In this document: positions 16,427 to 24,555 of the stretch, one piece after another | Position numbering within the stretch: position 1 is the stretch's first letter | How the letters are laid out: each line of letters opens with the position of its first letter | Source: UBA7662 sp041688385 | Lineage (GTDB): Bacteria > Bacteroidota > Bacteroidia > UBA7662 | Direction of reading: 5' to 3' | Assembly (NCBI GenBank): GCA_041688385.1 | Contig: JBDNIH010000153.1 | Coordinates: 1 to 36,768 of the forward strand | DNA length: 36,768 nucleotides | Notes under the pieces: model-generated | What the model saw: only the letters and a program-made list of their open reading frames with translations | Told to the model about the DNA's origin: nothing | Database searches by the model: none | Translations under genes and position numbers: made by a program

Positions 16427-17209
16427 TTGATCGACTACCTTACCCTCACGACCGATTATGGTCTGAACGATCCTTACTTGGCAATGCTGCGTGGCAGTAT
16501 ACTTAGCACGCGTCCGGTGGTAAGGGTAATCGATGTTTCGCACAATATCCACAAATTTAACATCCGAGAAGCGGCTTACGTTTTAAAATCTTGTTATTCC
16601 TTTTACCCTGCCGGAACTTTGCATGTAGTTGATGTTTCGAGCGCTCAAATAGTGGGGCGCAACTACTTATTATTTGAATTTAACAAGCATTTTTTCCTGG
16701 TGCCCAACAATGGTATCTGCTCACTACTCACCGAAAATGGCTTCATAGAACCCCGTAAAATAGCAGTTCCAACCGACCAGAGGGGAGGTTTCGACTTACT
16801 CACAGCCATTTTGCCCCAAATATTGGCAGAAAAAGAACTCGTACTTACCAACTTCGGGGAAGCCGTTGAGGATTACGCCATGTTTACCCCCACCTTCCCC
16901 AGTTTGCAAGGCAACCGCATCTTAGGCAAGGTGCAATACATCGACAGCTATAGCAATATAATTAGCAATATCGACCGGGCCTTTTTCGAACAACATGTGA
17001 AACGTGACTATATCATCTACCTCAAAAAATCACATCGGGGTGGCGATGAGATTAGTCGTATGCTTACCCACTACAGCGATGATGAACCCGGCGAGATCAT
17101 CTGTATTTTTGGACAAAACGACTACCTACAAATTGCTATGCACGGCGGTAACGCAGCCGATTTACTTGGTTTGCGCATAGACGATGCTATTATGATTGAA
17201 ATCCTATGA
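16427..17209 (+). CDS. SAM hydroxide adenosyltransferase (DUF62 / SAM hydrolase)
   Basis: This 260-residue member of the fluorinase/chlorinase superfamily splits S-adenosylmethionine to adenosine and methionine using water. Family signatures are LTTDYGLNDPYLAMLRG at the N-terminus, VIDVSHNI, GTLHVVDV, LVPNNGICSLL, and YIDSYSNIISNI in the C-terminal domain. The length is that of the hydrolases, without the insertion loop of fluorinase. The start is TTG 16427, since the nearby ATG at 16416 runs into a stop after four codons. It overlaps the next gene by 4 bases (ATGA). Confidence 0.88.
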   Translation: MIDYLTLTTDYGLNDPYLAMLRGSILSTRPVVRVIDVSHNIHKFNIREAAYVLKSCYSFYPAGTLHVVDVSSAQIVGRNYLLFEFNKHFFLVPNNGICSLLTENGFIEPRKIAVPTDQRGGFDLLTAILPQILAEKELVLTNFGEAVEDYAMFTPTFPSLQGNRILGKVQYIDSYSNIISNIDRAFFEQHVKRDYIIYLKKSHRGGDEISRMLTHYSDDEPGEIICIFGQNDYLQIAMHGGNAADLLGLRIDDAIMIEIL

Positions 17210-17484
17210 TTACGAGAATTGTAAAAATGAACTTCAGGCCAGAAGCTACGGCCGAATTTGAAGCTATCTTTTTTGCGAGTTGCGACCGCATACGGAATTT
17301 CCCTGGCTGTAAACACTTGGAGTTACTGAAGGCGGATAATATATATATGACCTATAGTCGTTGGGAGGCCGCCGCCGATTTGGAAAACTACCGTAAATCG
17401 GCCTTATTCGCAGAGGTTTGGCCTAAAACCAAAGCGTTATTTGCACTACCCGCAGAAGCTTGGTCTACTACACAACTTTTTTAG
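17206..17484 (+). CDS. ABM (antibiotic biosynthesis monooxygenase) domain protein
   Basis: This 92-residue ferredoxin-like alpha/beta protein shows the ABM pattern: MITRIVKMNFRPE (strand 1), FEAIFFASCDRIRNFPGCKH (helix, then the typical FPGC), IYMTYSRWEAAADLENYRKS, and a C-terminal helix. Such dimers are small-molecule oxygenases, heme-degrading enzymes or simply binding proteins; the activity cannot be assigned. Its ATG lies inside the stop region of the SAM hydrolase (ATGA), so the two are translated together. Confidence 0.8.
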   Translation: MITRIVKMNFRPEATAEFEAIFFASCDRIRNFPGCKHLELLKADNIYMTYSRWEAAADLENYRKSALFAEVWPKTKALFALPAEAWSTTQLF

Positions 17485-17519
17485 CACGATAGTTGTAAAT
17501 TGCTGTTGAAATTCCAGCC

Positions 17520-17702
17520 ATGAAAAAGTACTTCCCTCTTATCATATTGTTTATTGGCTTTATAGCCTTGTTCAGCATCAGCGCCTGCAACAGCCAGAAA
17601 AAAGCCGCCGAAAAAGAAGCTCAACTTCGCAAAGAAAAACTAGAACAAGGCGATACAGACAAAACCAAGTTTGAAAAAAGTCTTCCTGCTGATGTAGAAT
17701 AG
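17520..17702 (+). CDS. Small highly charged lipoprotein
   Basis: This 60-residue precursor has a signal peptide with Lys2-Lys3 and a lipobox SISAC (Cys about residue 23). The mature part of about 38 residues is rich in Lys and Glu (KKAAEKEAQLRKEKLEQ), probably one helix, ending in DVE. It is 35 bases behind the ABM gene and ahead of a strong terminator, so it may be the last gene of that operon. No function is recognised. Confidence 0.75.
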   Translation: MKKYFPLIILFIGFIALFSISACNSQKKAAEKEAQLRKEKLEQGDTDKTKFEKSLPADVE

Positions 17703-17721
17703 AAATTTCTCTCCTAAAATG

Positions 17722-17754
17722 AGTGCCCTTTATTGAAAAGGGCACTTTTTTTTT
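17722..17754 (+). terminator. Strong intrinsic terminator
   Basis: AGTGCCCTTT (17722-17731) pairs perfectly with AAAGGGCACT (17737-17746) around a 5-base loop, followed by a run of T. It lies 19 bases after the small lipoprotein gene and closes the SAM hydrolase-ABM-lipoprotein unit. Confidence 0.92.
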
Positions 17755-18216
17755 GGCCTATAGTTGTTGTAAGACTTTATTAGAAATACGTTTGATGACA
17801 AACTTATTGCTTAGCTAAAAACCCTAACTATTCTAACCTAGCGGAAAAAAGTCAAACGTGTTTCGCGGAGTGAATTCAATATTTTGATTTGTGGAGGGAA
17901 TTTAGTCGATAAAATGTTAGCTCGACCTTGCGCACTACGACGTATATAATAACCAACAGTCCTGGTGAGGGCCTAGAACCATGGCTTTCGTGCGGCAGTC
18001 GGTTAAACGGGATTTTGGGCTTTTGTGCGGTGTTCGGTGCCGGGTTTCCTGCCAAAGTGCTGCTTCGCAGACCCGCCCGTGCGGGTAGCTTATCCAACCA
18101 TGGCTTTTGTGTAGTAATTGGGTTAAACGGTGTTTTGGGTTAAACGAAGGTTTTGTGCGGCAGTCGTTAAACGGGCTTACCTGAGCAATCCTGCAACTGT
18201 AAGTGTAAAATTGAAA
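17755..18216. other. Long intergenic stretch with repeats, no gene seen
   Basis: These 462 bases lie between a terminator and the stop of the convergent T9SS gene. I see no credible coding frame; frames up to 73 residues run across the repeats. The right half holds the degenerate repeat cluster at 17977-18178 and a small GC hairpin, ACCCGC/GCGGGT at 18071-18086. The left half (17755-17976) shows nothing I can name. Confidence 0.55.
17977..18178. repeat. Degenerate repeat cluster with GTTAAACGG core
   Basis: A unit of about 29 bases beginning GGCTTTYGTG and ending GGTTAAACGG occurs at 17983-18011, 18102-18131 and, slightly shortened, at 18149-18175. GTTAAACGG/A is found four times (18002, 18122, 18139, 18166). 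TTTTGTGCGG occurs at 18020 and 18151, and CCATGG at both 17979 and 18098, a 119-base offset. Copies one and three share GTGCGGCAGTCG. This looks like an old duplicated intergenic repeat. Confidence 0.7.
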
Positions 18217-19905
18217 TCACCGCTGAATAACCACCTTGTGGTGACTAACCCGGCCTCTATTCATAAGTTTGAGCAGATAAACCCCTTCATTGAGTGAGGT
18301 AAAATCAAGGGTGTTTATTTCAGCTAAATTAGGTTGCTGATAGACCATTTGCCCCTGTAAATTCAGCAATTGTACTAAGTCGTACTCGCCCTCAACCCGG
18401 ATTAAACCCGTGGAGGGGTTGGGGTATATTTTATGTTGTAAAGTTTCATGCTCTGGGCTACTTAAAGCAGAATAACTTCCGAATTTGATGAGGTAGGCAT
18501 CTCTCCCATTGGCCGTTAACAAATAGGGCGGACCGCCAGGGTTAAAATCGACCGTTGAAGCAAATGATCCTGTAACATAAAACTTCTCCGCATCTACACA
18601 CAACCCAGCCCCTCTATCAGCGCCACTACCTCCAAAGGTATGCACCCACACGAAATCGCCTGAGGCATTTAGGCGCAATACTGCTGCATCAATGTCGCCA
18701 TTCGCTGTTTTAGCCACTACCCCAGGTCCTGGGTCAAAATCAACCGTACCCTTTAAATCTGCCAAGAGTAACACATCACCTTGTTCAAAAGAGGTAACCT
18801 TATATCCTGAAATAACAGATCCTAGATTACTGGCAAAGTTTTTTGCCCACAAAAAATCGGCATTACTATCTAGTTTGATAATAAAAAGATCGCCGAAAGA
18901 AGTAGCCACTACCGGATAACTACCTGCTCCGGGATCTAAATCTACATTGCCATTGATAAACCCTGTGAGTAAAATATTACCATTAATATCAGTGGAAAAG
19001 TCTTCACAACGAACATGACCTGAAAATGCGCCCACTTGTGTAGCATTTCCCTGCAAGTCAAGTTGTAACAAGAAAGTTTGATCGGGTTCAGATGAATACA
19101 CCCAAACCGGCTCGAGTGCACTCCCGAAATTCAAAGAATCTTCTGAATGAACTCCTAAAACCCACAATTTGGAATTCGTAACTGCCAGCTTTTTTACTGT
19201 AAGATCATGTATGCCATTCCCATACTTTCTGAGCCACTGCCTTTCACCCTGAACATTCAGCTTCATCACAAAACCGGAGGCAGCACCGAAACTATGTTGT
19301 AAATCGGGTGTGCTATCGGTCGAAAAATTGACAGTAGCTGTGAAATTACCACCAATAAAGATGTTGCCGTCCGGATCAACGGCTAATCCATTTATTTCAT
19401 CATGAGAACTACCGCCAAATCGCCGCGACCACATATAATTTCCACTGGCATCCAGTTTTACCAAAAACATGTCCGTTTCACCACTAGCCACACCGATATC
19501 TACGCCGCTGCCCGGATTAAAATCACAAGTATCTGTATAAGTTCCTGCCAAAAGTATATTTCCATCACCATCAATGGCCATACCCCATGATATTTCATGG
19601 CCCTTACCCCCGAAAGTTACTACCCATTGGGTAATGCCGTTGGTATCAAGTTTCTGTACAAATACATCGTACCCACCCAGACTAATTCCGGGTGTATTAT
19701 AGCCCGGATAAAAATTAGTTTGGCCGCGAAAAACACCACTATTCAATACACTACCGTCGGCAAAAATCCCACATCTCATACCAATCTGGGATAAAGGCCC
19801 GCCACTGCTAACAACCCAACTTACCTGCTGTGCCTGGATTGGGTGACATAAACACAATAGCATGAAACACAATAGCATGAAAAACAATCCATTAAATGTT
19901 TTCAT
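18217..19905 (-). CDS. Secreted beta-propeller protein with T9SS type A sorting domain
   Basis: This 562-residue exported protein has a signal peptide ending near HPIQAQ. The region from about residue 27 to 475 is built of repeats of about 65 residues with the pattern W..(F/Y)GG...D....G...D..GN....G.F...DFNPG, then G..D.F..KLD (SBBP-like). I count seven, fitting a seven-bladed propeller. The Asp-rich DFNPG, DLDPG and DFDPG loops may bind calcium. The last 80 residues (IYPNPSTG, then LLNLQGQMVY, LNEGVYLLKL, HHKVVIQR) are a type A T9SS sorting domain, so the protein crosses the outer membrane and is probably cell-surface attached. The ligand or activity is unknown. Confidence 0.9.
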   Translation of the reverse strand: MKTFNGLFFMLLCFMLLCLCHPIQAQQVSWVVSSGGPLSQIGMRCGIFADGSVLNSGVFRGQTNFYPGYNTPGISLGGYDVFVQKLDTNGITQWVVTFGGKGHEISWGMAIDGDGNILLAGTYTDTCDFNPGSGVDIGVASGETDMFLVKLDASGNYMWSRRFGGSSHDEINGLAVDPDGNIFIGGNFTATVNFSTDSTPDLQHSFGAASGFVMKLNVQGERQWLRKYGNGIHDLTVKKLAVTNSKLWVLGVHSEDSLNFGSALEPVWVYSSEPDQTFLLQLDLQGNATQVGAFSGHVRCEDFSTDINGNILLTGFINGNVDLDPGAGSYPVVATSFGDLFIIKLDSNADFLWAKNFASNLGSVISGYKVTSFEQGDVLLLADLKGTVDFDPGPGVVAKTANGDIDAAVLRLNASGDFVWVHTFGGSGADRGAGLCVDAEKFYVTGSFASTVDFNPGGPPYLLTANGRDAYLIKFGSYSALSSPEHETLQHKIYPNPSTGLIRVEGEYDLVQLLNLQGQMVYQQPNLAEINTLDFTSLNEGVYLLKLMNRGRVSHHKVVIQR

Positions 19906-19934
19906 ATTTTATTCATTTAGAAAGCATATTTGCT

Positions 19935-19942
19935 CAAAAATA
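19935..19942 (-). promoter_or_regulatory. Possible -7 element of the T9SS propeller gene
   Basis: The minus strand reads TATTTTTG, a full match to the Bacteroidota -7 consensus TAnnTTTG, 29 bases before the ATG at 19905. No TTTG is found at the expected upstream spacing, so it is only a candidate. Confidence 0.35.
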
Positions 19943-19989
19943 CTTCCCCAAAGTAACAGGAAGTACTCTTGAACAATACGAAGAAGCCA

Positions 19990-20405
19990 TTAAGATACGC
20001 AAACCTGTCGGTAACCTTCAACATTTTCAAAGGGTGAAAATATAGGATTTCCATTACACCGCATTGTAACTCTGACCGTATACTTACCACATCCCGGATA
20101 CGCATACGGGACTACCCCACAAGGTGAAAATGTTGATACTAAGTGCAATGTGGAGTAAAAGTGTTGTACTGTTGTGCCAACCAAAACTTCTACTAAATAG
20201 TCAATATCGCCATCACAATGTGCAGCCATACAAGCATTATATCCGATGGTTACCGTTGCCAACGGCCGTGGAGTCAGGTCGCAGTCAATCCCAGCCGGAG
20301 TAAGCCAAACATCCATTGGGTTACAGGCTTTACTATCACTGCTTATTAAAAATAGTGCTATCATCAATAAGAAGGATACAAAATTAAGTTTAACAGCTTT
20401 TTCAT
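19990..20405 (-). pseudogene. Cysteine-rich secreted protein with frameshifted signal peptide
   Basis: The body frame encodes a small domain with eight Cys residues (ACNPMDVWLTPAGIDCD, then AHCDGDIDYLVEV, VSTFSPCG, GCGKYTVRVTMRC, QVCVS). In this frame the first usable starts are TTG 20367 or ATG 20364, giving an oddly short leader, MMIALFLISSDSKA. Just upstream in another frame ATG 20405 gives MKKLLNLILYPSY then a stop. Adding one T in the T-run at 20383-20380 would join them into a normal signal peptide (MKKLLNLIFVSFLLMIALFL). I infer a one-base deletion in a homopolymer, a sequencing error, or a switchable tract. The family is not recognised. It lies beside the T9SS propeller gene on the same strand. 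Confidence 0.6.
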
Positions 20406-20414
20406 AATTTCCAT

Positions 20415-20712
20415 TTTAAAGTTTAGAGTAGCAATATAATAGGTGAAATGTTCCAAAAAATTTTAGCAAATACTCTTGTACTGCAATATTGGATAAACTC
20501 AGAAAGTCTTGCGCCCTTATCCGAAAATTTGAAAATTACTCGTCAAAATTCTTTTTTTGAACTCATTTAGCACTCAAATACTTGTTTTCGATTCAGCTCA
20601 TCTCGACTCAAATCTACAGCTGTGCTCTGATTTGGCTCGATGCCCGAGTGCTCTGAAGAAACCGGCGGTTTCGACTTTACTAACTAGCGATTTCTCAACA
20701 AATTAAACCACA
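20415..20712. other. Intergenic stretch with nothing identifiable
   Basis: About 300 bases between the cysteine-rich gene and the act operon terminator. I see no repeat family, RNA gene or promoter. A 40-codon frame at 20448-20570 is the only open stretch, and I do not call it a gene. Confidence 0.4.
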
Positions 20713-20746
20713 AAAAAGCCGCTGATCTTGCGAACAGCGGCTTTTT
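20713..20746. terminator. Bidirectional terminator of the act operon
   Basis: AAAAAGCCGCTG (20713-20724) and CAGCGGCTTTTT (20735-20746) form a perfect 12-pair stem with a 10-base loop, with T-runs on both strands. It lies 18 bases beyond the actF stop and ends the leftward operon. Confidence 0.92.
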
Positions 20747-20764
20747 GATCATTAAGCTAATTGC

Positions 20765-22003
20765 TTACATCACCTCGTGATTAGCATACTCTTTGAGATA
20801 AGGGTGTTTCATTGGAATAAGATTGGCTTTGGTCATGTTGCGGGCGACCACATAAATAAACAGACCAGCAAATCCGAGGAACATAGTCAGTTCAACAATA
20901 CCAAAATTAGCATGGGCACCCACTGCACCTGGCATAATACCTTGGTATAAGTCGATGTATTTACCTACTACCAATAGTACAGCTACGATTAGCATCATGT
21001 TGTCGTTGCGTTTCGAACCACGTGTCATCAATAAGAGGAAAGGTGCTACAAAATTGACGAGGAGGTTTACAAAAAACAACACTTTATAGTTTTCAAATCG
21101 CTCTTGGTAATAAATGGCCTCCTCCGGAATATTAGCGTAAAAAATCAACAAATACTGTGATAACCAAATATAGGTCCAGAATATACTGAAGGCAAACATG
21201 AATTTACCTATGTCGTGCATGTGGTTTTCTGTGATTGACTGTAAATAACCATTGCGGCGTAATAGGATAGCAATAATGGCAATGACCGAAATGCCAGTTA
21301 CCCATGCAGCAGCAAAATGATATATCCAGAAGATGGTGGAATACCAGTGTGTATCAATCGACATCACAAAATCCCAACAAGCCATCGCCCAGGTCACCGC
21401 GTAAATCGGTAAAAAAGCTACAGCAAGGGTTTTGTTGCGTTTCATAAACTTTAATCCACCTTGAAGGTCTTCCGCCAAAGAGTTCCTGCGATACGCACGG
21501 ATGAACAACATCCAAGCGGTAAAGGCAATGACAGTACGCGCAGCCATAAATGGAATATTCAGGTAGGCTACCTTTTCGGCTATGATCTCATCAAATTCTG
21601 GATTTAATGCACCGTCGGCAAGGAATTTATCCGCTATGCCCGGGTGTGTCCAGTGGTAAATGTGATTCCAATGCATGGCCATACCTAGTAGTATGATCAA
21701 AAAGCCTACAAAAGCAGCGGGCATATAACCCGACATTGCTTCGGCAATACGTTTAAAACCAATAGCCCATCCGGCATTGGTCGCCGACATTACAAATACA
21801 AAAAGGGTAGCGGCCATAGCCACGCCCATGAAGTACCAGTTACCAAGCAAAAAATTGGCCCAAAATCCATGCGCATCGGTCATCAAACCGTACGCCATGC
21901 CAACAATACCCAAGCCCATAAGACCGAAGGTGATATTGCGTAGTTTGCTGGTAAAGACGAACTTTTCTTCCTTAACAGCGATTTCGTGGTGATGTGATCC
22001 CAT
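20765..22003 (-). CDS. actF: Alternative Complex III subunit ActF (NrfD-like)
   Basis: This 412-residue polytopic protein has about ten membrane helices, as in the NrfD/PsrC-type quinone-binding subunits; ActF is a shorter paralogue of ActC. Characteristic stretches are GNWYFMGVAMAATLFVFVMS, MHWNHIYHWTHPG, DFVMSIDTHWYSTIFWIYHF and FWTYIWLSQYLLIFYANIPE. It is the last gene of the act operon, 7 bases after actE. In many Bacteroidota cytochrome oxidase genes follow, but here a terminator comes at once. Confidence 0.92.
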   Translation of the reverse strand: MGSHHHEIAVKEEKFVFTSKLRNITFGLMGLGIVGMAYGLMTDAHGFWANFLLGNWYFMGVAMAATLFVFVMSATNAGWAIGFKRIAEAMSGYMPAAFVGFLIILLGMAMHWNHIYHWTHPGIADKFLADGALNPEFDEIIAEKVAYLNIPFMAARTVIAFTAWMLFIRAYRRNSLAEDLQGGLKFMKRNKTLAVAFLPIYAVTWAMACWDFVMSIDTHWYSTIFWIYHFAAAWVTGISVIAIIAILLRRNGYLQSITENHMHDIGKFMFAFSIFWTYIWLSQYLLIFYANIPEEAIYYQERFENYKVLFFVNLLVNFVAPFLLLMTRGSKRNDNMMLIVAVLLVVGKYIDLYQGIMPGAVGAHANFGIVELTMFLGFAGLFIYVVARNMTKANLIPMKHPYLKEYANHEVM

Positions 22004-22010
22004 GTCGTTA

Positions 22011-22604
22011 TTATTCTCCGGTATAACCTCTTAATTGATTCACATACATAACAATCTTCCAACGGTCTTCCGGACGAATCTGGGAGCCATGCGCCCACAT
22101 ACGGCGTCTACCTTTGGTGATTACATGGTAAACATGTCCTGATGGCTTATCAGCAATATAACTCGCTTGATAACTCGGCACGCCACCATACAATAGACCT
22201 ACCGAACCATCACCTTTGCCTTCTTTACCATGGCAAGACTGACAATTAGCGGTATAGAAGTATTTACCTTCTTTGAGGTTCTTCTCTGTTTTTTCCAACG
22301 GATTTTTGAGCACCTGAGCAGCGTATTCAAGGCTGTCTTTTGGGATGGGATAGTTATACATCAACTCCAAACGGGTATTGTCGTAACCAACACCGTTGCG
22401 CCCAATGGTACCTTCTGCCGGCTGACGCATATTCATGCCATTCGGGTTGATGCTATTTTCTTTTACCTGCGAATAAGGTTCGTAAGGGGTAGAAACATAC
22501 ATCTGAGGGGCATACTCGTAGCCCGTATCCTTTTCGTCTTTTACAAGAGCGCAGGAATTCAATACGGCTAAAGCGAATAAACCTATACTGATTTGCTTTT
22601 TCAT
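22011..22604 (-). CDS. actE: Alternative Complex III subunit ActE, monoheme cytochrome c lipoprotein
   Basis: This 197-residue lipoprotein has a leader with lipobox LNSC (Cys about residue 18). It carries one heme c site, CQSCHGKEGKGDGSVG (residue about 120), in a class I cytochrome c domain; GRRRMWAHGSQI and RWKIVMYVNQLRGY form the C-terminal part. It passes electrons within or out of ACIII at the periplasmic face. Its ATG overlaps the actD stop (ATGA). A strong AGGAGG lies 8 bases before the ATG (minus strand, 22612-22617), unusual in Bacteroidota. Confidence 0.92.
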   Translation of the reverse strand: MKKQISIGLFALAVLNSCALVKDEKDTGYEYAPQMYVSTPYEPYSQVKENSINPNGMNMRQPAEGTIGRNGVGYDNTRLELMYNYPIPKDSLEYAAQVLKNPLEKTEKNLKEGKYFYTANCQSCHGKEGKGDGSVGLLYGGVPSYQASYIADKPSGHVYHVITKGRRRMWAHGSQIRPEDRWKIVMYVNQLRGYTGE

Positions 22605-23119
22605 AGTTCTACCTCCTCTACTTTCACCTCTTCGGCGCCATGCAGACGTAAAACAGCTTCAACAGCTGCTTGGTCGGCACCTTCGCTATTGATGGCGATA
22701 CAGAACTTATCGTTGGTAATGCGGATATCAGGTTGTTTTGGTATTGCGCCCGGAAAAAAACCGCAAGCATAGAAATAGGTGGCTACCATGCCCAAAGCGG
22801 TTAATAAGACCGTGATTTCAAAACTCACCGGCACAAAATCGGGCCAAGCCAAAGCAGGCTTACCGCCAATGTTCATCGGCCAGTCAATACCAAGCATCCA
22901 TGCTTGCATCAACACCGACAGCGACAAGCCGGTAACGCCGAACAAAAAGGCTGCTTTAGGTAAACGTGAACGTTTCAGGCCGAGCGCTTCATCGAGACCG
23001 TGAATCGGAAACGGACTGTAAACATCGTGGATGCTGCTGCCCGATGCGCGTAAGGCACGCACGGCATCGAGTACAGGCACCTCATCACTAAAAATTCCAA
23101 GTATGTATTTCTGGTTCAT
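22601..23119 (-). CDS. actD: Alternative Complex III subunit ActD (DUF3341)
   Basis: This protein of about 172 residues matches DUF3341: a cytosolic N-terminal ferredoxin-like part (YILGIFSDEVPVLDAVRALR, YSPFPIHGLDEALGLKRSRL), then two membrane helices (AFLFGVTGLSLSVLMQAWM and FEITVLLTALGMVATYFYAC), then a short tail. It is a structural membrane subunit of ACIII. I start at ATG 23119, 2 bases after the actC stop; a TTG at 23125 is also in frame. Confidence 0.92.
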   Translation of the reverse strand: MNQKYILGIFSDEVPVLDAVRALRASGSSIHDVYSPFPIHGLDEALGLKRSRLPKAAFLFGVTGLSLSVLMQAWMLGIDWPMNIGGKPALAWPDFVPVSFEITVLLTALGMVATYFYACGFFPGAIPKQPDIRITNDKFCIAINSEGADQAAVEAVLRLHGAEEVKVEEVEL

Positions 23120-23121
23120 GA

Positions 23122-24534
23122 TCAAGCGATTTGGGGATGAACTTCTTTCAGATTTATGCCCTCGGCTTCAGCAGTTTTGGCAATCTCCTGCTCTGCAGAC
23201 GTCTTCACAATCGATTTCACCTCAGCAATAGCAATTACCGGCAAAAATTTAGCGAAGAGGAAGAACAGCGTAAAGAAAAGACCTAAGGAGCCAATGAACA
23301 TAGCGATCTCTACCCAAGTAGGTGAGTACATAGCCCAACTCGATGGCAAATAGTCACGGTGTAGCGAGGTTACGATAATTACAAATCGCTCAAACCACAT
23401 CCCAATATTTACGAAAATAGAGATGATAAATACTGCTGTGATATTGCGACGTATTTTCTGAGACCAGAACAACTGCGGGGTGATAACGTTACAAGTCATC
23501 ATAGACCAATACGCCCACCAATACGGACCGAACATGCGGTTCATAAAAGCATAACGCTCAAAAGGATTTGCAGAATACCAAGCCATAAAAAACTCGGTGA
23601 TATAAGCCGAACCTACGATGCTACCCGTTACGAGTATGATTTTATTCATCACGTCGATGTGATAAATCGTGATATAGTCTTCCAAACGCATCACTTTACG
23701 CATGATGATGAGGAGGGTTAACACCATCGCAAATCCTGAGAACACCGCACCAGCCACAAAATAAGGTGGGAAGATAGTAGTGTGCCAACCTGGAATTACC
23801 GAGGTGGCAAAGTCCATGGATACAATGGTATGTACCGATAGTACGAGTGGCGTAGCCAAACCAGCTAAGATGAGAGAAACTGTCTCGAAACGCTGCCATG
23901 CTCTAGCGGAACCGTTCCAGCCGAAACTTAGCGCGTTGTATATCGTTTTGCGTAAACCTTTAGCCCGGTCGCGGATGGTGGCCAAATCTGGAATCAAACC
24001 TACGTACCAAAATACGAGTGAAACGGTGAAATAGGTAGAGATCGCAAATACGTCCCACAATAGCGGTGAGTTAAAGTTGGCCCACAAAGAACCGTAGGTG
24101 TTTGGCAACGGGAATACCCAATAAATCACCCAAGGACGTCCAGCGTGCAACAGCGGATAGGTACCCGCGCAAATCACCGCGAAGATGGTCATGGCTTCTG
24201 CTGAGCGGTTTACCGCCGTCCGCCACTTCTGACGGAACAACAACAATACCGCTGAAATGAGGGTTCCGGCGTGACCAATACCAACCCACCAAACGAAGTT
24301 GGTGATATCCCAACCCCAGTCAACAGTTTTGTTCAAGCCCCATACACCTACACCGGTGAAGAGCAGATAACCAACAGCCAAAAGCCAGAGTCCGAGCGCG
24401 GCGACCGAAATCGCAAAGCCCAAGTACCACCATTTGGTGGGTGCCGCCTCGATAGGCGTCACAATGTCATCCGTGATTTTGGCGTACGAGGTCTTCCCTG
24501 TGATAAGGGGACGCCTGAGTGGAGATTCGTACAT
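23122..24534 (-). CDS. actC: Alternative Complex III subunit ActC (NrfD/PsrC-like quinol-binding)
   Basis: This 470-residue inner-membrane protein has about ten helices and belongs to the polysulfide reductase NrfD family. Motifs include WGWDITNFVWWVGIGHAGTL, LHAGRPWVIYWVFPLPNTYG, LSVHTIVSMDFATSVIPGWH, and FFMAWYSANPFERYAFMNR. ActC is the subunit expected to bind and oxidise menaquinol. It lies between actB and actD with short gaps, the standard order actABCDEF. Confidence 0.95.
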   Translation of the reverse strand: MYESPLRRPLITGKTSYAKITDDIVTPIEAAPTKWWYLGFAISVAALGLWLLAVGYLLFTGVGVWGLNKTVDWGWDITNFVWWVGIGHAGTLISAVLLLFRQKWRTAVNRSAEAMTIFAVICAGTYPLLHAGRPWVIYWVFPLPNTYGSLWANFNSPLLWDVFAISTYFTVSLVFWYVGLIPDLATIRDRAKGLRKTIYNALSFGWNGSARAWQRFETVSLILAGLATPLVLSVHTIVSMDFATSVIPGWHTTIFPPYFVAGAVFSGFAMVLTLLIIMRKVMRLEDYITIYHIDVMNKIILVTGSIVGSAYITEFFMAWYSANPFERYAFMNRMFGPYWWAYWSMMTCNVITPQLFWSQKIRRNITAVFIISIFVNIGMWFERFVIIVTSLHRDYLPSSWAMYSPTWVEIAMFIGSLGLFFTLFFLFAKFLPVIAIAEVKSIVKTSAEQEIAKTAEAEGINLKEVHPQIA

Positions 24535-24555
24535 AACTTTTTATTCGGATTGAGA

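Noticed and set aside
17876..18143. Two overlapping frames of 71-73 codons in the repeat gap
   Set aside because: Their sequence is created by the GTTAAACGG repeats and the GC hairpin; neither shows codon or family character.
17977..18178. CRISPR array
   Set aside because: The repeats are unequal, irregularly spaced and diverged, with no spacers of constant length and no cas genes in the window.
20448..20570. 40-codon frame starting after AGGTGAA
   Set aside because: Short, with no recognisable domain and no promoter; openness over 40 codons in AT-rich sequence can arise by chance.
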